64,000 bases of DNA from Aphrophora alni (taxonomy: Eukaryota; Arthropoda; Insecta; Hemiptera; Aphrophoridae): the NCBI GenBank assembly GCA_963513935.1, contig OY740769.1:69460984-69524983 (forward strand), given 5' to 3'. A model generated the notes under the pieces. It was given only the letters and a program-made list of their open reading frames with translations. It did not search any database and was not told the DNA's origin. Shown here piece after piece: positions 1-13,904 of the stretch (position 1 is the stretch's first letter; each line of letters opens with the position of its first letter). The translations under genes were made by a program, and so were the position numbers.

Positions 1-3000
1 ATAGCGTGTCGTCATAACAGCCTATCTTCCACCCTATAGTTGTCACCATTGCGTGAATTTTCTCTTTTACTATCGCTCTAATTATTCCGATAATCAAAAA
101 GGGATTTTAAGAAATAATGAGCAACTAATAAATTTGTTATCACAGTTCGAGTATGCACGTTTCTATTAGTCGACCACTAGATCAGGACATTTGTCGCTCT
201 TTCAGTTATGTTCCTCATAATTTCCCCAAGGTCTTCTTGTATTCGTAATATGTGACGGTGCCCTCCAATTCTGTTAGGTATAGAGTCCTCTGGTCTGTAC
301 CACTACCCGGGGAAGTAGCCATGGCTTTCTACAGTTATTAATGAGCTTTTGATTTCATCCCTCTCCCCATCTTTGACCTAACTTCTAATTTTCGGGAAAG
401 AACTCTTCTCCGAAACCTCCCCTATTACTCCTTTAAAGAATATTACCTCTCCAAACAATACGGCATAATACATCCTATCCTTTCTATAACAATTACGTGA
501 CAAGCAATATTCTTTAGAGCATTGGTAAGTAAATATTTCTTTTTATTCCTGCTGTACTCTTTGTGACAACTACATGAAATCAAAAGATTATCTCAATTTG
601 TCTATCAAATTTTCAACTTGGCTGTATGTCAAAAGAGATAGCATCATCAGGACTAAATTTTCCATTATCTCTCGGTCGTAAAACCTTGATCAGTTTTATA
701 GCATATAGTCTCGCAAGTCTTGAAGGGTGGAACATTGATCTTCTGTAGTGTCCCGAATGTCTAGATATACAAATATAGTTTCTACTATGACCTTCTTAGT
801 AACTTTGTCCTGCCACTCTTCTTCATCTTAAGATTCAATATTAATAATTATCAGTGTAATAGTGAGATTGTTTCTTATTTCACTGGAAGGCACAATAGAA
901 CTTACAAATCGACTAAAACCTGGAAAATTATTGCAAAACAATGGCATTTGAAATTATTATTTGGTTCAATTATAAATCAAGCCTTCACATGAAAAAATGT
1001 AATATTTCTTTTTTTCATACACAAACCTTGTGTGATGCTTTTTATCTTTCAATTGTTCATAATCCAATTATTTCAAAATCCGATTAAATAGTTGTATTAA
1101 AGTTGTATTTTATTGTGTTGTTAATAAAAACTTATAATATGTATAATATTTCGTTCAAATAAATAAAAAAAATAATATAACTTTATGTCAGGTAGTTTAT
1201 TGTTGCGTACACTTATTAACATGTTACTTATTTATATCTGTAGAAACATTTAGGATTTATGGGGAGATTACGTTTTTTTATGTTGAAACGTTATCATTGA
1301 ATCTCATAGCGAGAAAGATATTATATCTGTAATAGGTAAATATTGAAATATAAGAATAAAGTTAGAGTGTATACTTTATGATTCAAATATGTTTAAACAA
1401 TACTTTCTCAAAGTTTATATTATTAAACTTTCAGTTGAAAAGAGACTAGAGTTTATTAAAAACTGTGCCTTCATCACATGCCCTCACCACAATGCATGGA
1501 CATAATTCCTGTAGAAGTTTTTCCTTATTCATTGAGATAATTTTGAAACTAATATTCTTAAATGTATCGTAATATTTACTGTCTACTTTATAATGCAGGA
1601 GGTCTAAACTTTTGAACTTTGTCTTAATATTGTGTTGACTATAATTATGTCAGTTGCTCTATTTGTCTATCTATAAAGTGAATGACTACATTAGGAAAAA
1701 ACTTGGACTATTTTAGACTATAATCTCAGTTACATACCACCTGACGTTAAGGGAATTCATTTTGTGTTAACATTCTGAATAGCACATTGTCCTATGTAGA
1801 TTTATAAGCTGTTTTAAGCCAAGTTTATTGTTTCGGTGCTCTTCTCAATAATACTATGATGGAATAATTCACATTGACGTTACTTATTTTAAAGCGTGTT
1901 TCATATTTCAAATAAATAAATAACATTAATTCCTTGTATATGAAAAACCACTAAATGCAGGATGAATATTATTGCTCCTAACTTTATTATTATTTTACTG
2001 TTAAAAACAGAATTACAAAAATTGTTTAATATATTCTATTTATGTAATCAATGCTCTATTAATTATTATAAATCACAAACACTTATAATTTATAAGGATC
2101 ATCAGGACGGATTGAAATAATGTTGTCAAATATGATGTTAATTTCAAGTAGAAATTTCCTTTTCTATTTTATAGTTAACTGAACTTGAGCTAGAAAAACA
2201 ATTAGTAAATTACAATACAAATTAATGTTAAACCCTACTTTTCTAATTTAAAAAATTGAAAATCTCCATTTTTTTAAAATCGATTTTGTAATAAGAAATG
2301 TAACAAATTAGAACCATTGTAATATCTTTACAAGGCATTAGCGTATTTGTAGAGAAGATATAATTTTAAAACGTTATTACATTTTTGGATCTCATTATTA
2401 TCCTAGGATTGGAGTTATTTATCCTAGAATGTACGGAATAAAAATTATAAAAAAATACTGAAAAGATAATTTAGGATATTCAAAAACCTTAAATTTTTGA
2501 CGATATTTATGAGGGTCACTATACACATATTAATTGGAAAAATCAATTTATTAAGTAATGTGTTATGTTTTTTAAACAAAATATTTAAACTTTTACAATA
2601 CAATATAAAATGAGCCTTTTGGTAACAATATAAAAGAAGTAATTCCCAAAACACAAACAAAAGACTAACTTAATTAAACTTAAATATTTGTTCTCATACT
2701 TCTAATATTTTGTTGAATAAACATTTACAGTTTTAAAAATCATATAAACCGATATAATCTAGGTGACTACCTAAATTTGTTTTGTTTAGTAATTGCTTTA
2801 ATCAGAACTATTTTAAATCTTATCTTATAATTACATAAACAATTGTTATAACTGAAATAATTTATGTAAACGTTGTTAAGCACTTTTCAACAAAATACAA
2901 ATATAATGTGAAGCTGTGAAGCGATTAAATAAATAAAAAACAATCTTTTTCCTATAATTTGATCCTTCTTTTCTTCCTAAACAAATCAATTGGAGCTAAT

Positions 3001-3287
3001 AAAAATAGACAGATTTTTATAGCACAGTAATAATATAAAATAAATATGTATACACATAGAGATATTCATTCAGCTAATTAAACTACTCTTACATTTTTTT
3101 TTCATTTTGCTGACGTCATTGTTTATAGCTCTTATAGCTCAACTTTGTAGTGAACGTGATTACTTTACAAAACTCTTCAGCAGTGAGTCGAAATATTTCA
3201 CTTTCTTTTCACAAGAATTGAAAACGCCTTTCCGTCGCAAATTTTAGTCTCGTTAAAAAAAGATTAAAGATATTATAGATAGTGTCT

Positions 3288-3318
<31 letters not shown>

Positions 3319-5911
3319 TCTTTATATAACTTTATCATGTTCATTATTTCCTTTTTCACTATTTCTAGCTTTCTCACGTTTGTTTCTTAACAATCTCTTT
3401 CATTCCAGAGAAATATAACAAAAAATTTCTTCGACAAATTCTAGTAGCATCCTCTGATCTTTACTATTTGGTACTCATTTAATGTACTGTTTCAGAGTGA
3501 CATTTAAGAGTTATGTTGTTAAAAGATTTTATTATGGAGTTATGAAACAAGACTAAATGTAAATTACTACGACTTTTTTTATAAAACCAATTTTAACATT
3601 CTAAAAGACAAGTCATTTGCAACTCTGAGTTTTGCAATTTAAAAATATAGGGAATACAATGTAATTTTTAGTGGCCCTCGTCTTAAAATCATTGGACGTT
3701 TTATGTATAGTTATCAACGCCTATATTTTTGTGTGGTAAATAAAGAGGTATTATTAAAAAAAAGTAAATTAACAACTTGGAATTTTGGTTGAACTTTACT
3801 TTTTCAAAATATTATCAGTTTTATACACCTACGTCTACGTGTGAGACATATGGAAGACCATTTAGTTTCTGTGGAAAAACGTACTTCCAATAGTAGTTTT
3901 ATTTCTGGTTCCATTGTTTACTCATGCCAACAATTTGTTGTGAAACACATATAATTAAAACATATTTTTATGTATTATACTGCAGTTTGAAATATCAATT
4001 TTAATTTATAGTATATATATTTTATAAAATATTAAAAAAATACTTAGGTTTTTGTGATAATTATATACATTATAATTATAAACAAGCTCTTTAAATATTA
4101 GTTCATTTGGTGTAGTTTTTATTTTTATACTTTTATACATAGTGTTTACAATTATAAGCCTAGCATGCACGCAGGAAAGATGAGAGACTTATATCAACCA
4201 TGAAAAAAGGATATGTCTTGTGCAGGGAAATAAGCAAATACACTCAAGAAGATAGAAAATTAATTAAAAAAGAGTTAAGAAAGAACAGCAACTTTTCTAA
4301 GATATTTATGAAACACCTTAGCATAATATGTGTATATTTATCCGTGGACTAAAATTTAATATGCTGCTTCTTCCTAATCCTACAAGGTCACGAGTATTCG
4401 TAATGTTTTTGAATGCCGCCACCACTATAGTATAGTTTGTAGAAATTCATGAAATTGAGGTATGAAGTTGAAGAGGAAACAGTCATATCATAGCACTAGG
4501 AAATTGTAATCCTGAACAAGCGTCGAAGGTGTGTCGTTTACAAAACTAAGAGAAAACACGACTACAAGAAAAGTTTACAAATAATGCAAGAACAAATAAT
4601 ACATAAATAACAATACGCCAAGTCAGGATCTTTAAATTTTTCTTAGGATCATATTATTTTTCTCAGTCATATAGCTGACACACATATGACAATTGTTCAG
4701 TTTTATATTAAATTGTTCAGTTTTTTATATTGTTAAAAGTTTACTCTGTACTATACCCTTTATTAAACACAAAATTCTACCTTTTAATGTACTAATATAA
4801 TGTAATCTAGAAGACATTTACTTATGTCCATTGAAGAGATTCCTAAAGACTGTTGATATTGTCGCTTATAATTATTTTTTTCTATCGATGTGAATTTTAT
4901 ATTTTTGTTTTATAAAAATAGTTCCTTTTTTATAATTTCTATTGGAATATGGTTATTTTGCTGATATTTTTATGTATTTTTTATTATATTTTAAAAGAAA
5001 TATTTTTTGATAATAAAAATAATAATAAAATAAAAATTTAAACAAAAATGTTCAAGCTCATTATTTATTTATAAAATAGAAATTATCAAATTGAAATATT
5101 GTCCATGACACATGTTCAGTTTTAAGTACAAGATTTTGTAAAATACTTTGTTTTAATTTGCAATGAATTAAAAATGATTTTTACACAAAGGAAATATAAA
5201 ATAATGGAACTAAACTTTCTACATAAAGATTTCACAAATATAAGTTACAAAGAAAATTGTTATAAGTAGTTTACATATGACTTGAAATTAATTTGATTTA
5301 AGTGCACTATTTTTGGGAGGCAAAGCTATTGTGCCCAACGAAATCTTAAGTCAATGTTTTGTATAGTATTTTTTTCCTCTGTTTAGTAGCTTACAACAAA
5401 TGACACATAATAAATATTTTAATACATGCGACTTCATATATGGAAGGGTTTCACTATTTCGATTTATATTAACTTTTCCTTTTCTTCTATTTTTGTTCCT
5501 TTCAAAAAAGGCGTGCATGCAAATACTATTTTTCTTTTGTAAATGGTACCTTAATATTAAACTACAACAATTCATCTTTGGCTACAGGTTATACTTAAAA
5601 TTAATACTCACAAACGGAAAGCGAGTCTGACATGTTAAACCAATGTCAATTGGGAAACTCACCTAAAAACACAAAAGTCAGTTAGACAACTAATACACTG
5701 ACATTAGAATTGAGTAAGCAAGTTGAATTTTTATGTATTCACGTTAACTACTTTTTGGTATCAAAATCCCGTGTCACAAAAATTTACGTTTGAGACTTTA
5801 CTAGCGATACATTAAATATAAATATACCATACTATACTATTTATTGGCATCATTTATGGCATACATAGTGCAGCAGTGTCTGTGAAACTGGGGGATAGAC
5901 ATCAAGACATT
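1..5911. other. Gene-free AT-rich region
   Basis: I see no supportable gene. The longest open frames are under 80 codons and AT-driven. The first ~500 bp are less AT-rich than what follows and may be a decayed repeat, but no domain is recognisable. An (AT)14 tract lies at 3291-3318. Nothing else stands out. Confidence 0.6.
3291..3318. repeat. (AT)n microsatellite
   Basis: An uninterrupted AT dinucleotide run of about 14 units in non-coding DNA. Confidence 0.95.
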
Positions 5912-6432
5912 GTTCACTAAACTTTTGTTGGTTTGTTTATGCGGAACTTTGAAGAGCCTGTCTTTCATAACAAAGGGTGATTTTTAATGTAAGGCTATTT
6001 GCGTCAATTATTCTAACTCTGTGAAGGGAAAGAAATTTTATAAGAAAACAATATCCACAAAACTTTTGAATTAGGATGGTAGCTTTTAAAAGTGATCAGT
6101 TTGGAACGTGAAATCAATCTTAACTCTTGGTTTTGGTTTCTTATAATAAAGCTTATTTGTATAACTATGAACTTAAAATGAAATTTATTTTGAACCTCTT
6201 TCCTAAACATACATACAAAAAAAAATCGTATCTAATAATAATATAATTTTATAGGAACATGTGTAGTTTTTTCACTCGCAATCTCGATTTGCATTGTACC
6301 TTAAGGAAGCAATCTTGATTAAAGACCTTGCTCATCTTTAAAGATAATTTTTATAAACGTGTTTCCATTATCCTGATTTATTGGACAATTTGACCTGTGC
6401 TTTGATATACAATTACCCAATATTCCAATATA
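5912..6432 (+). repeat. Diverged dispersed repeat, copy 1
   Basis: This segment aligns by eye, with substitutions and indels, to 29676-30219 in the same orientation. Shared blocks in the same order include GTTCACTAAAC, GTTGGTTTGTTTAT, GGGTGATTTT-AATGTAAG, TAGCTTTTAAAAG and, at the far end, CCAATATTCC. No coding capacity and no clear terminal inverted repeat are visible. The family is unnamed here. It could be an old non-autonomous transposon or a segmental duplication. Confidence 0.75.
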
Positions 6433-8055
6433 TTAGCTTCGTAAAAATAATCAAAGATATTGCAATTTACTAATTACCACAAAAATTTGTATATGCATAT
6501 TAATTACATATATTAAAAGGCAGTGTTTTTTAGCTTTGATTTGTCTATTGCTCCATATCAATCACGTTTTAGATAATCTAAGACAATCGTAAACTATTTT
6601 ATCTGAAACAGTAGTACTGTCTTTCTTACAATATTTGAAGCGAACATTTTTCTGAGTGTAGTTTACTTATAACAATTATGTTAAATAATAATCTTTTAAA
6701 AGTCCATACAAAACTCTGCCATTTATTCCACTTTGAAAACAACTTTCTGAATAGGAAATATGTGAGAAATATTTTTAACTCGTTATTGTTGTGCGGAAGA
6801 CCTGTCTATGCGAACGGCAGTTATAGTTATGAGGTGCTATTTTTATAAGCAGACTATTCGTTTTGTCACTATTAAGTTATTAACACATTGTCGTTCTTAT
6901 AAGAGAAAATATATTTTCCGTTCTTTGAACAATTTCTATATTGATTTCAAGACCCTTCTTATGAGTGAAACCAATATGTTAGATTTGCATTAAATCCATT
7001 GCAAAACGATACATAAAACCACTCAAAAAATACAAATAAATTTCCTTTTAGTAAACTTCAACTAAATCAGACGTAATTAGCGCTCGTTAAAAGAGTACAT
7101 TTCCAAATAATTGAACACTCTACTACAACTAAATATTATTTATTTTGAAAAAAGGAGAACATATGGAAGTTCTATTTAAACCAAAGTTACACTTAGACAT
7201 AATTTAAATTTCTACACTCTCTGTTTACGTAACAGCAAAACATTTCCTTAAATATTCTTTTCTTTGAAATCCTCCTGATATATAGGATACTGAAAGTTTT
7301 AGAGAATTTAAGTTATATGACTTAAGCTAGATTGGCCGAAAATATTTAAATATATTTAACTGAATACTAAGATTATTTATTTATTGGTTATTAAGCGGGT
7401 AAATTATTGAAATCTACATTAACATATTTTAATTTCTACACTTTTCAGTTACTGTATTCGCAAGAAATTATTTCAAAAATCCCATACTTTATTTACTGTT
7501 GAAATTCATCAATATCATAAAATATTTAACATGTTTTCTTCTAAATATTATTGTCTAAACTAAATATCTTGTATAGAGTAGTTAAACAATATAAATTTTT
7601 GTATTAAAAAATTACTGTAGCAAAATAACCCAAACAGTAAAACAAAAAAGCTATCGTCAAATAAAATGTTCCAATAAACATTTTTTATTAAAACATCTCT
7701 TCTCACCGATTAAAATTTGTTTGATTAAAATATATAATCATCTGCAGGTTTATTATTTTCAAAAATATTAACACAAGTCTTTTAAAAATTACTACTTTAT
7801 TGCTTAACTATAATAAAGATTTAAAATAAACATCTCTTCATTATTCCTATAGTCTTGGGCTATATCCTTATCTTTCTTCTTTTCTATCGAGTCTTACAAA
7901 GAACTACCGACCCTTACGTTATTAGAGTATTTGTAGATAAGATTTATTCATTTTAAGTTCTTTTCTTTCTGTTTGAGGCCTTGATTAACGTGAGATAATT
8001 TTCCTCAAAATAGCAACATAAAACCTTTTTTTTTTTATATCATATATCCCAGTCT

Positions 8056-8112
<57 letters not shown>

Positions 8113-8500
8113 TAGAAATATTTTTGTATACATGATTCCTTTCTATGAAATAAAAATAAAATAGTGCAATAATTCAATTGCATTATTGTAAATGATTAAT
8201 GAATGAGAAAACAAACACCTTGAACAACTTTTAGTGTTTCTATTTATTTTAATTCGTATATGAGGAAAAAAGGTATATAAAAGAGAATGCAATTTAAATT
8301 AGGAAAGTATTAAAAGAAAAAGATTTTGTGAATTACTAAAAAATAAATAAAGATGAATTGTATTTCAAGTGTTAATTATAAAAATAACTGAGGAGTACTG
8401 ATTAAATAAAACAAACAATCTTAGAATAAAAAAAGAAACTTTGCTTTCTTGGATTCAACTTTAATTCAATCCCCTATTACAGTGTCATCTTGTGCATATT
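6433..8500. other. Gene-free AT-rich region
   Basis: No gene is supportable. The 61-codon frame near 6.8 kb has no recognisable features. An (AT)n tract is at 8058-8109. Confidence 0.55.
8058..8109. repeat. (AT)n microsatellite
   Basis: About 26 AT units without interruption. Confidence 0.95.
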
Positions 8501-8544
8501 GCCTCTCGTCATAATGTATCAGAGTACTCTCATCCATAACAGAC

Positions 8545-8982
8545 ATGGCTATAAAATTGCTCATCGAGCTTCAAATAATTTTAGCAACTTCCTCCAAACC
8601 AAACAAAAACCAAGACCAATTCACGAATATTGGAATTTATAAACTTTCCTGTAACAACTGTGACAAGATATATATAGGACAAACAGGGCGCTCGTTCAAG
8701 ACTAGATTCAAGGAACATTTACCTAGCCATAAAAAAACAACAACAGACAGACAAAAATCAAATTATGCTGAACACCTAATTAATGAGGACCACACTTATC
8801 CGGACATAAATACAAATTTGCAAATATTATACAAAACCAATAAAGGCACAACAATGAATATATTAGAAGAATTCCAAATATATACAGAATATAAGAACAA
8901 CCATGACAACATGTTAAATGACAAACTGAATTTTTCTTCCAACCCTATATATGATATAATAACAAAAATTAAAATTAAATAA
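8545..8982 (+). pseudogene. GIY-YIG endonuclease of a Penelope-like element
   Basis: A 145-codon frame carries the GIY-YIG signature: GIY at residues 29-31, a CxxC pair (NNCDK context), then YIGQTGRSF and a conserved Arg/His region (TRFKEH). The C-terminal part has the NKGxxMNxLE...IY block typical of PLE endonucleases. In the family this domain nicks DNA to prime target-primed reverse transcription. The sequence before residue ~22 is not PLE-like in this frame. The PLE-like linker (motif KIAHRASNN) is in the +1-shifted frame at about 8550-8592, so a frameshift separates the two. The reverse transcriptase is missing. I call it a dead 3' fragment; the ATG at 8545 is probably not a real start. 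Confidence 0.85.
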
Positions 8983-9196
8983 ACAGCAAACATGTGTCTA
9001 CATTTCATTTTAACTAAACTTAATTATCAGTATCATACTGATAACTGCTGTATAGATCCAGTACCATACCTGCAGCTGGACAAGTAAGACCTTATAATGT
9101 GGCCACAAACAATTTTATTATTTATGTACGACGAGTCATACTCCGATTTTATATGTGTTAGTGTTGTGTTGTGTTACGTGTTTATGTGTTAGTGCG

Positions 9197-9240
9197 GGCC
9201 TGACGAAGCCGACAGTGTTCGGCGAAACAGCGCTGTAGCC
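9197..9240 (+). ncRNA. Hammerhead ribozyme-like motif (PLE-associated)
   Basis: All conserved core elements of a hammerhead are present in order. CTGACGA is at 9200-9206. A 5-bp stem II is formed by GCCGA (9208-9212) and TCGGC (9219-9223). GAAA is at 9224-9227. A minimal loopless stem III is formed by CAGC/GCTG (9228-9235). The cleavage-site dinucleotide TA is at 9236-9237. A short 3-bp stem I pairs GGC (9197-9199) with GCC (9238-9240). Hammerheads with tiny stem III are known from Penelope-like elements, and this one lies ~215 bp after the GIY-YIG stop codon. Stem I is short, so activity is uncertain. Confidence 0.6.
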
Positions 9241-12200
9241 AAACTATTATTCGGACTGAGGACAACCTCTAAGGTAATTAACTATATTATATATTAAACA
9301 GTCCAAGGCAACACATTATACTTTATAAAATCTAACTTTTTCCATAACTTTATAAAATACGGAATATTTGTATTTTTGTCTGTTTTGTATGGCAGCATTG
9401 TGTGTATCACAATATGTGGGAAGGACAGAATACAATTGAAAGTTATTACTGCCAAACTGATTTATTACGAGTTGTATTGTGTATTATTTAAATACAAAAG
9501 GAAACTATAATACCATAATACAGTAATATGCTCATGTAATATTAAAATAAGTTAGTAATTTTGCAGGACTTTCCTCACTATGCTTTGTTTTCTGGATAAC
9601 ATGGTACGCGTTTGGATAAGATAGAAAGAAAGACCGAGGAAGAGTCGACTTGCTTTAACAACAAAATGGTGGATAAAGTTGAACTGTTGTTTGACATTTA
9701 AGAAATCGTATAGTAAATTAGCTCTTCTTATTTTAAATGGCATATTATTTGACAGGTATTTTGCTGTTTATTGTTGGACTTCGTTTAAAATTTCACCATT
9801 GTTTTAATTTTTATTCTCTCTCACTCATCGACATTTTCTCTTATTTTGAAGACGGGATTTATCCATCATATAATTTAGATAGGTTCTTTTACAAAATCAA
9901 TAACACATTCCTAAATCCTTGTATTTTTATATTTGATTTAACAATGGAAGTAAAATCAGGAATAAAATGGATGTCATAAATATAAAAATAGAATAAATAG
10001 TTGTAGATTTTAGTCATGATACAGAATATTTTGTAGCTCTCTATTATTCCAAAAAACCAAAGTTTAGGAATTACCATGGAAATTTAATATTTCTATCTTA
10101 ACTATACAATTTATTGACTAATTAATTCTATAACTGTCATTTTTGTTTAATATTGCCTTTGGTATCAGAATTATAGCTGTTTCTTAAAAAAATAAAAAAA
10201 ATAAACTGAAGTTATAAACATCAACTTTTTTATTTGAAAAAAATGTCTATAAGACTTATATTATGATTCTGCTTGAAAAATAACTGTCACTTTTGGCGTT
10301 TAACACTCCATTATAAATGTAAATGGTGACAGATTATAGAATTATTTGTACTGAAATGGTTTTACAATGAAATTAATATTCATATATTTCCCAAATTCAC
10401 AAATGAGATATTAATAATTTTTATTCTTAAGTATTTTCTGTTAATGTATGTCAACATAATTTATTGCTTTTTAAAATCATTTCCTATCGTTATGGCAGCA
10501 AGGGAAAGTATCTTTATTATTTATAAATTTAAAGTGTATTCAAATGTTGAATTACGTAACCCTCATGTTAGCTTACTAAGGGAAATTAGGTAATTAAATG
10601 CGAGAATAAGTCTAAATGAAGAAATAATATATATACGAACATCTATTAAACATAGATTAAAACAAAACATCGAGTTCGAACACCGAAAACTAAAAACAAT
10701 TCGTCTTTAAAAATTGCAGAGAGCAACTTAGTTGGAAGGGAAAGCCGTCTTTTCTTACAGAATGATATTATTGATCAAGAGAATATTTATATTTATACAT
10801 GATGCTATCGATAAAAAAGATATTTTTAGTACTCTCATTGATATCTCAAAATTATACACTTAATTTTTATGTTGTAGAAAGGAGTAAAACCCTGAGTTGA
10901 GATATTTTACAGAACAGAAGACGTTCCATTAAGAAAGTTGTATTGCTAATTCAAAGTTGTGATAAAATATGAAACCTTTTCTTAACGTCGGGGACATCAA
11001 AGCGTATCGGACTAAATCATCAATTGTTCTGGAAGATATTACATTTAATTTCAGAATAAGTAATCCAGTAAATATTTGTTTTTTTGTAAACATGTTCATA
11101 TAAAGAGCTTCCAATTCCGCTCACAATATTGAATTCAATATTTTATTTCCCGCTTTGGATGTTATTTATAATTTAATATCACAATAAAGTTGAGACTGCA
11201 GACGTCATAAACTAAAGAAATTTGATTTCCGTTGCAAGAAGAAGTCATACAACTCTGAAAATTGTGAACCCATTTTCATTCGATTTTGTTGAAACTTGTA
11301 TATAAAGGGAGGAAGTATGCATAATTTTGTTTTGATAATAATACTACTATATAGTTATAATACACTGACATGACGTTGAAAGGATTTGTGTTTTTGTTTA
11401 TTCTTGGGTGTATTTCTTTGTTTGATGTCCTTGGCTTAAACAAATAAGATAGAAAAAAGATAGATACACAACCATATAGTATACACTGAAATACCCTAAG
11501 CGGTATATTTCGGCAGATGGTTGGATGTGAGAGCCAATAACGAGTAGAATACACCAACTTGTAGCTGTTGCTTACCATTTTCAATCATGAATAGTTGTGA
11601 GTTGTGCAGAAGACTATATTCAGATTCATGTCTACTAAAACTCATCAGGTCCCTCCTCTTCTGTTTATCCCTCTTACCGTCTTTATCAAAATGAGGAAGA
11701 AAGATCTAAAGATAGTTGTAGGAGAGCCAAGTAATTTAGTAAATGCGGACACAGAGCCATTAGCAAGTTTTGAGTTCAGTGCGATCTCTCATGCAATAAG
11801 ATCGCTTTAGAGAATTGAAAATTACTAGGGACCTGTATTTTTTATATATGTGGTTTTACACAATTATTTATCTCAAGCATGTTCACAATTTACAAAAATT
11901 CTATCAAACTAGTTTTCAGTGAATTTGAAATACTCAACCCACAGGGTATATGGTTCATTTTCGGTGTTTTACTGATAAATACTGAATTTGAATTTTCGGA
12001 AAGAATATCACGCAAACTTTTTTATGCTTTTGTTTGGTTTTAATTGACAAAAACATTTAAATATTAGTACATTGTTTATAATACTATTATTTTAAGGACG
12101 CTTCTAGGTACAGGGAGACCGACCTCGAAATTTATGATGGTATCACCTAGAATTGTTTGAATCATCCTAAAATGTGAAAATGTACACAACAAATTTTTAT

Positions 12201-13879
12201 GAAAATAAAAACAATATTTCATATGTATTATTAGGAAAAAAGGGATAACATATATTTGTTCAATTTTTTTGATCCACAGATATAGAAAAATGTCTCAATA
12301 ACGCTTTGTAACAGTTGTTATACTAACTTCTATTAAAACTTGATCGTATACCCTGAGCGAAGCAAAAAAGTACATCATTTCACGTCCTTTCGACATTAAC
12401 ACATATTTGTACCTGTCCCGTATTTATGTTATCTTACGAAACTTTCTCATGTTATTATTGCTGAATTGTTAAATGTGGCACCCGGAGAAAGTAAATAACA
12501 CGTCTAAGTGTAAAGGTTCGTCGCTGGTCCACCTGTCAAGTCCATACTTTAACTGATATATCACTCTGTATCGTTGCTTTACTCCAACTCTGAAGTTTAA
12601 CGTCAACTCCACATTTACCAAATGATATATTCAGCATCTAAAAATGCAATCTCCTTGATATTGTAATACAAATAATCAATGTGTTTAAAATATACAGTTA
12701 AACATTTTTAGTGAAAAAAATATGAATTGAAAATAATTGTAATTGATGTTGTAATTTGGCTACTATCACGATGCTCGATAAATATTTTTCATATTCTCCC
12801 ATATTTCGTGGATTGACGGAAGTGTGAATATTATCAAAACAAAAGATTACTTGAAGTGGTTAAATTTACATTAAAAGTACGGTTTCTGTTAATCTGACTG
12901 TACTCAATCCTTATCTAATTGTTGTAGTCCTTTGACAATAAAATTGATATATGGTTGTTTTTATGGAGGATAGTTATTAATTACTTTTGTTTTACATATT
13001 AATTATTTTTACATATGTGTGGATAATGATCTTGCACGATCATTCTAGGTTGAAGTTGAACAAAATGCATGAAACATCTTTTACACCCCTACAATATGGC
13101 CGTGGCACATTTTCAGATTATAAAAAACATTTCTACAATATTAGATAACAATTTAATAAATTCTATTTAAATATGAGTTCTTTTTTGTAAAAAATTGCAT
13201 AATTAGTAAATAGTAAAGCAAAATAATTTTTCTAGTGTTTATTCTAGCACTATATGTTCATATGTGAATACGGGGTCATAAGAGAAGTTAAAACACAGTA
13301 TGTGTTCTTTAAAACAATTAGAAACAGTTTTATATTTCGAGGACGGTATGTTTTCCCGAGAAATAAACAGACGAAGACTCATCGTTTGAATCTACGTGTT
13401 GAGTCATAAAAACGAGACGAGCGGTCTCATAAATAGATACCCATGTTTTTGGACATCGGATAATTGTTTTCGTTGAGTATATCTGCTATTAAATCATTAA
13501 AAACCTTTACCAAATTTAATAATAAAATGTATGTTATTTGAATGATACTTTTATTAGTTCATGATGCTATAGTAAAGTATAAAACAGAATGAAAATTTGA
13601 ATTCAACACCTTAAATAACAAATATTAAATAATTGAGTTCAAAAATAAAGTCATAAACCAGTGTTCTACATTAATTGTAGTTTAACTGTAATAATTATGT
13701 GTTGTATTGGGTGTGGGAGAAAGGGGGTAAGTACAGTGCCTTCATAGTTTATAACAGGAAATGTCATAAAAAAAACATGTTCTTCGTCCTACAAAATCAT
13801 GGGCTGCCCAGAAAGTAAGTATATAAATCACAAATAGAAGCTAAAAAGTAGACAATATTACTGTTTTATAAAATTACTT

Positions 13880-13904
13880 AAAAAAAAAAAAAAAAAAAAA
13901 AAAA
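13880..13904. repeat. Poly(A) tract
   Basis: A run of ~25 A on the plus strand. No LINE or SINE body was recognised upstream. Confidence 0.9.

Larger units (their letters stand above)
8520..9300 (+). mobile_element. Penelope-like element, 3' remnant
   Basis: A 5'-truncated fragment of a Penelope-like retroelement (PLE). PLEs encode a reverse transcriptase followed by a GIY-YIG endonuclease. Only the linker and endonuclease part survives here, followed by ~200 bp of 3' sequence with a hammerhead-ribozyme-like motif. The boundaries are approximate: the left end is where the upstream PLE frame becomes legible, and the right end is set just beyond the ribozyme motif. No reverse transcriptase motifs are visible upstream. 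Confidence 0.8.

Noticed and set aside
8796..9008. 70-codon minus-strand frame over the PLE endonuclease
   Set aside because: Antisense shadow of the GIY-YIG frame.
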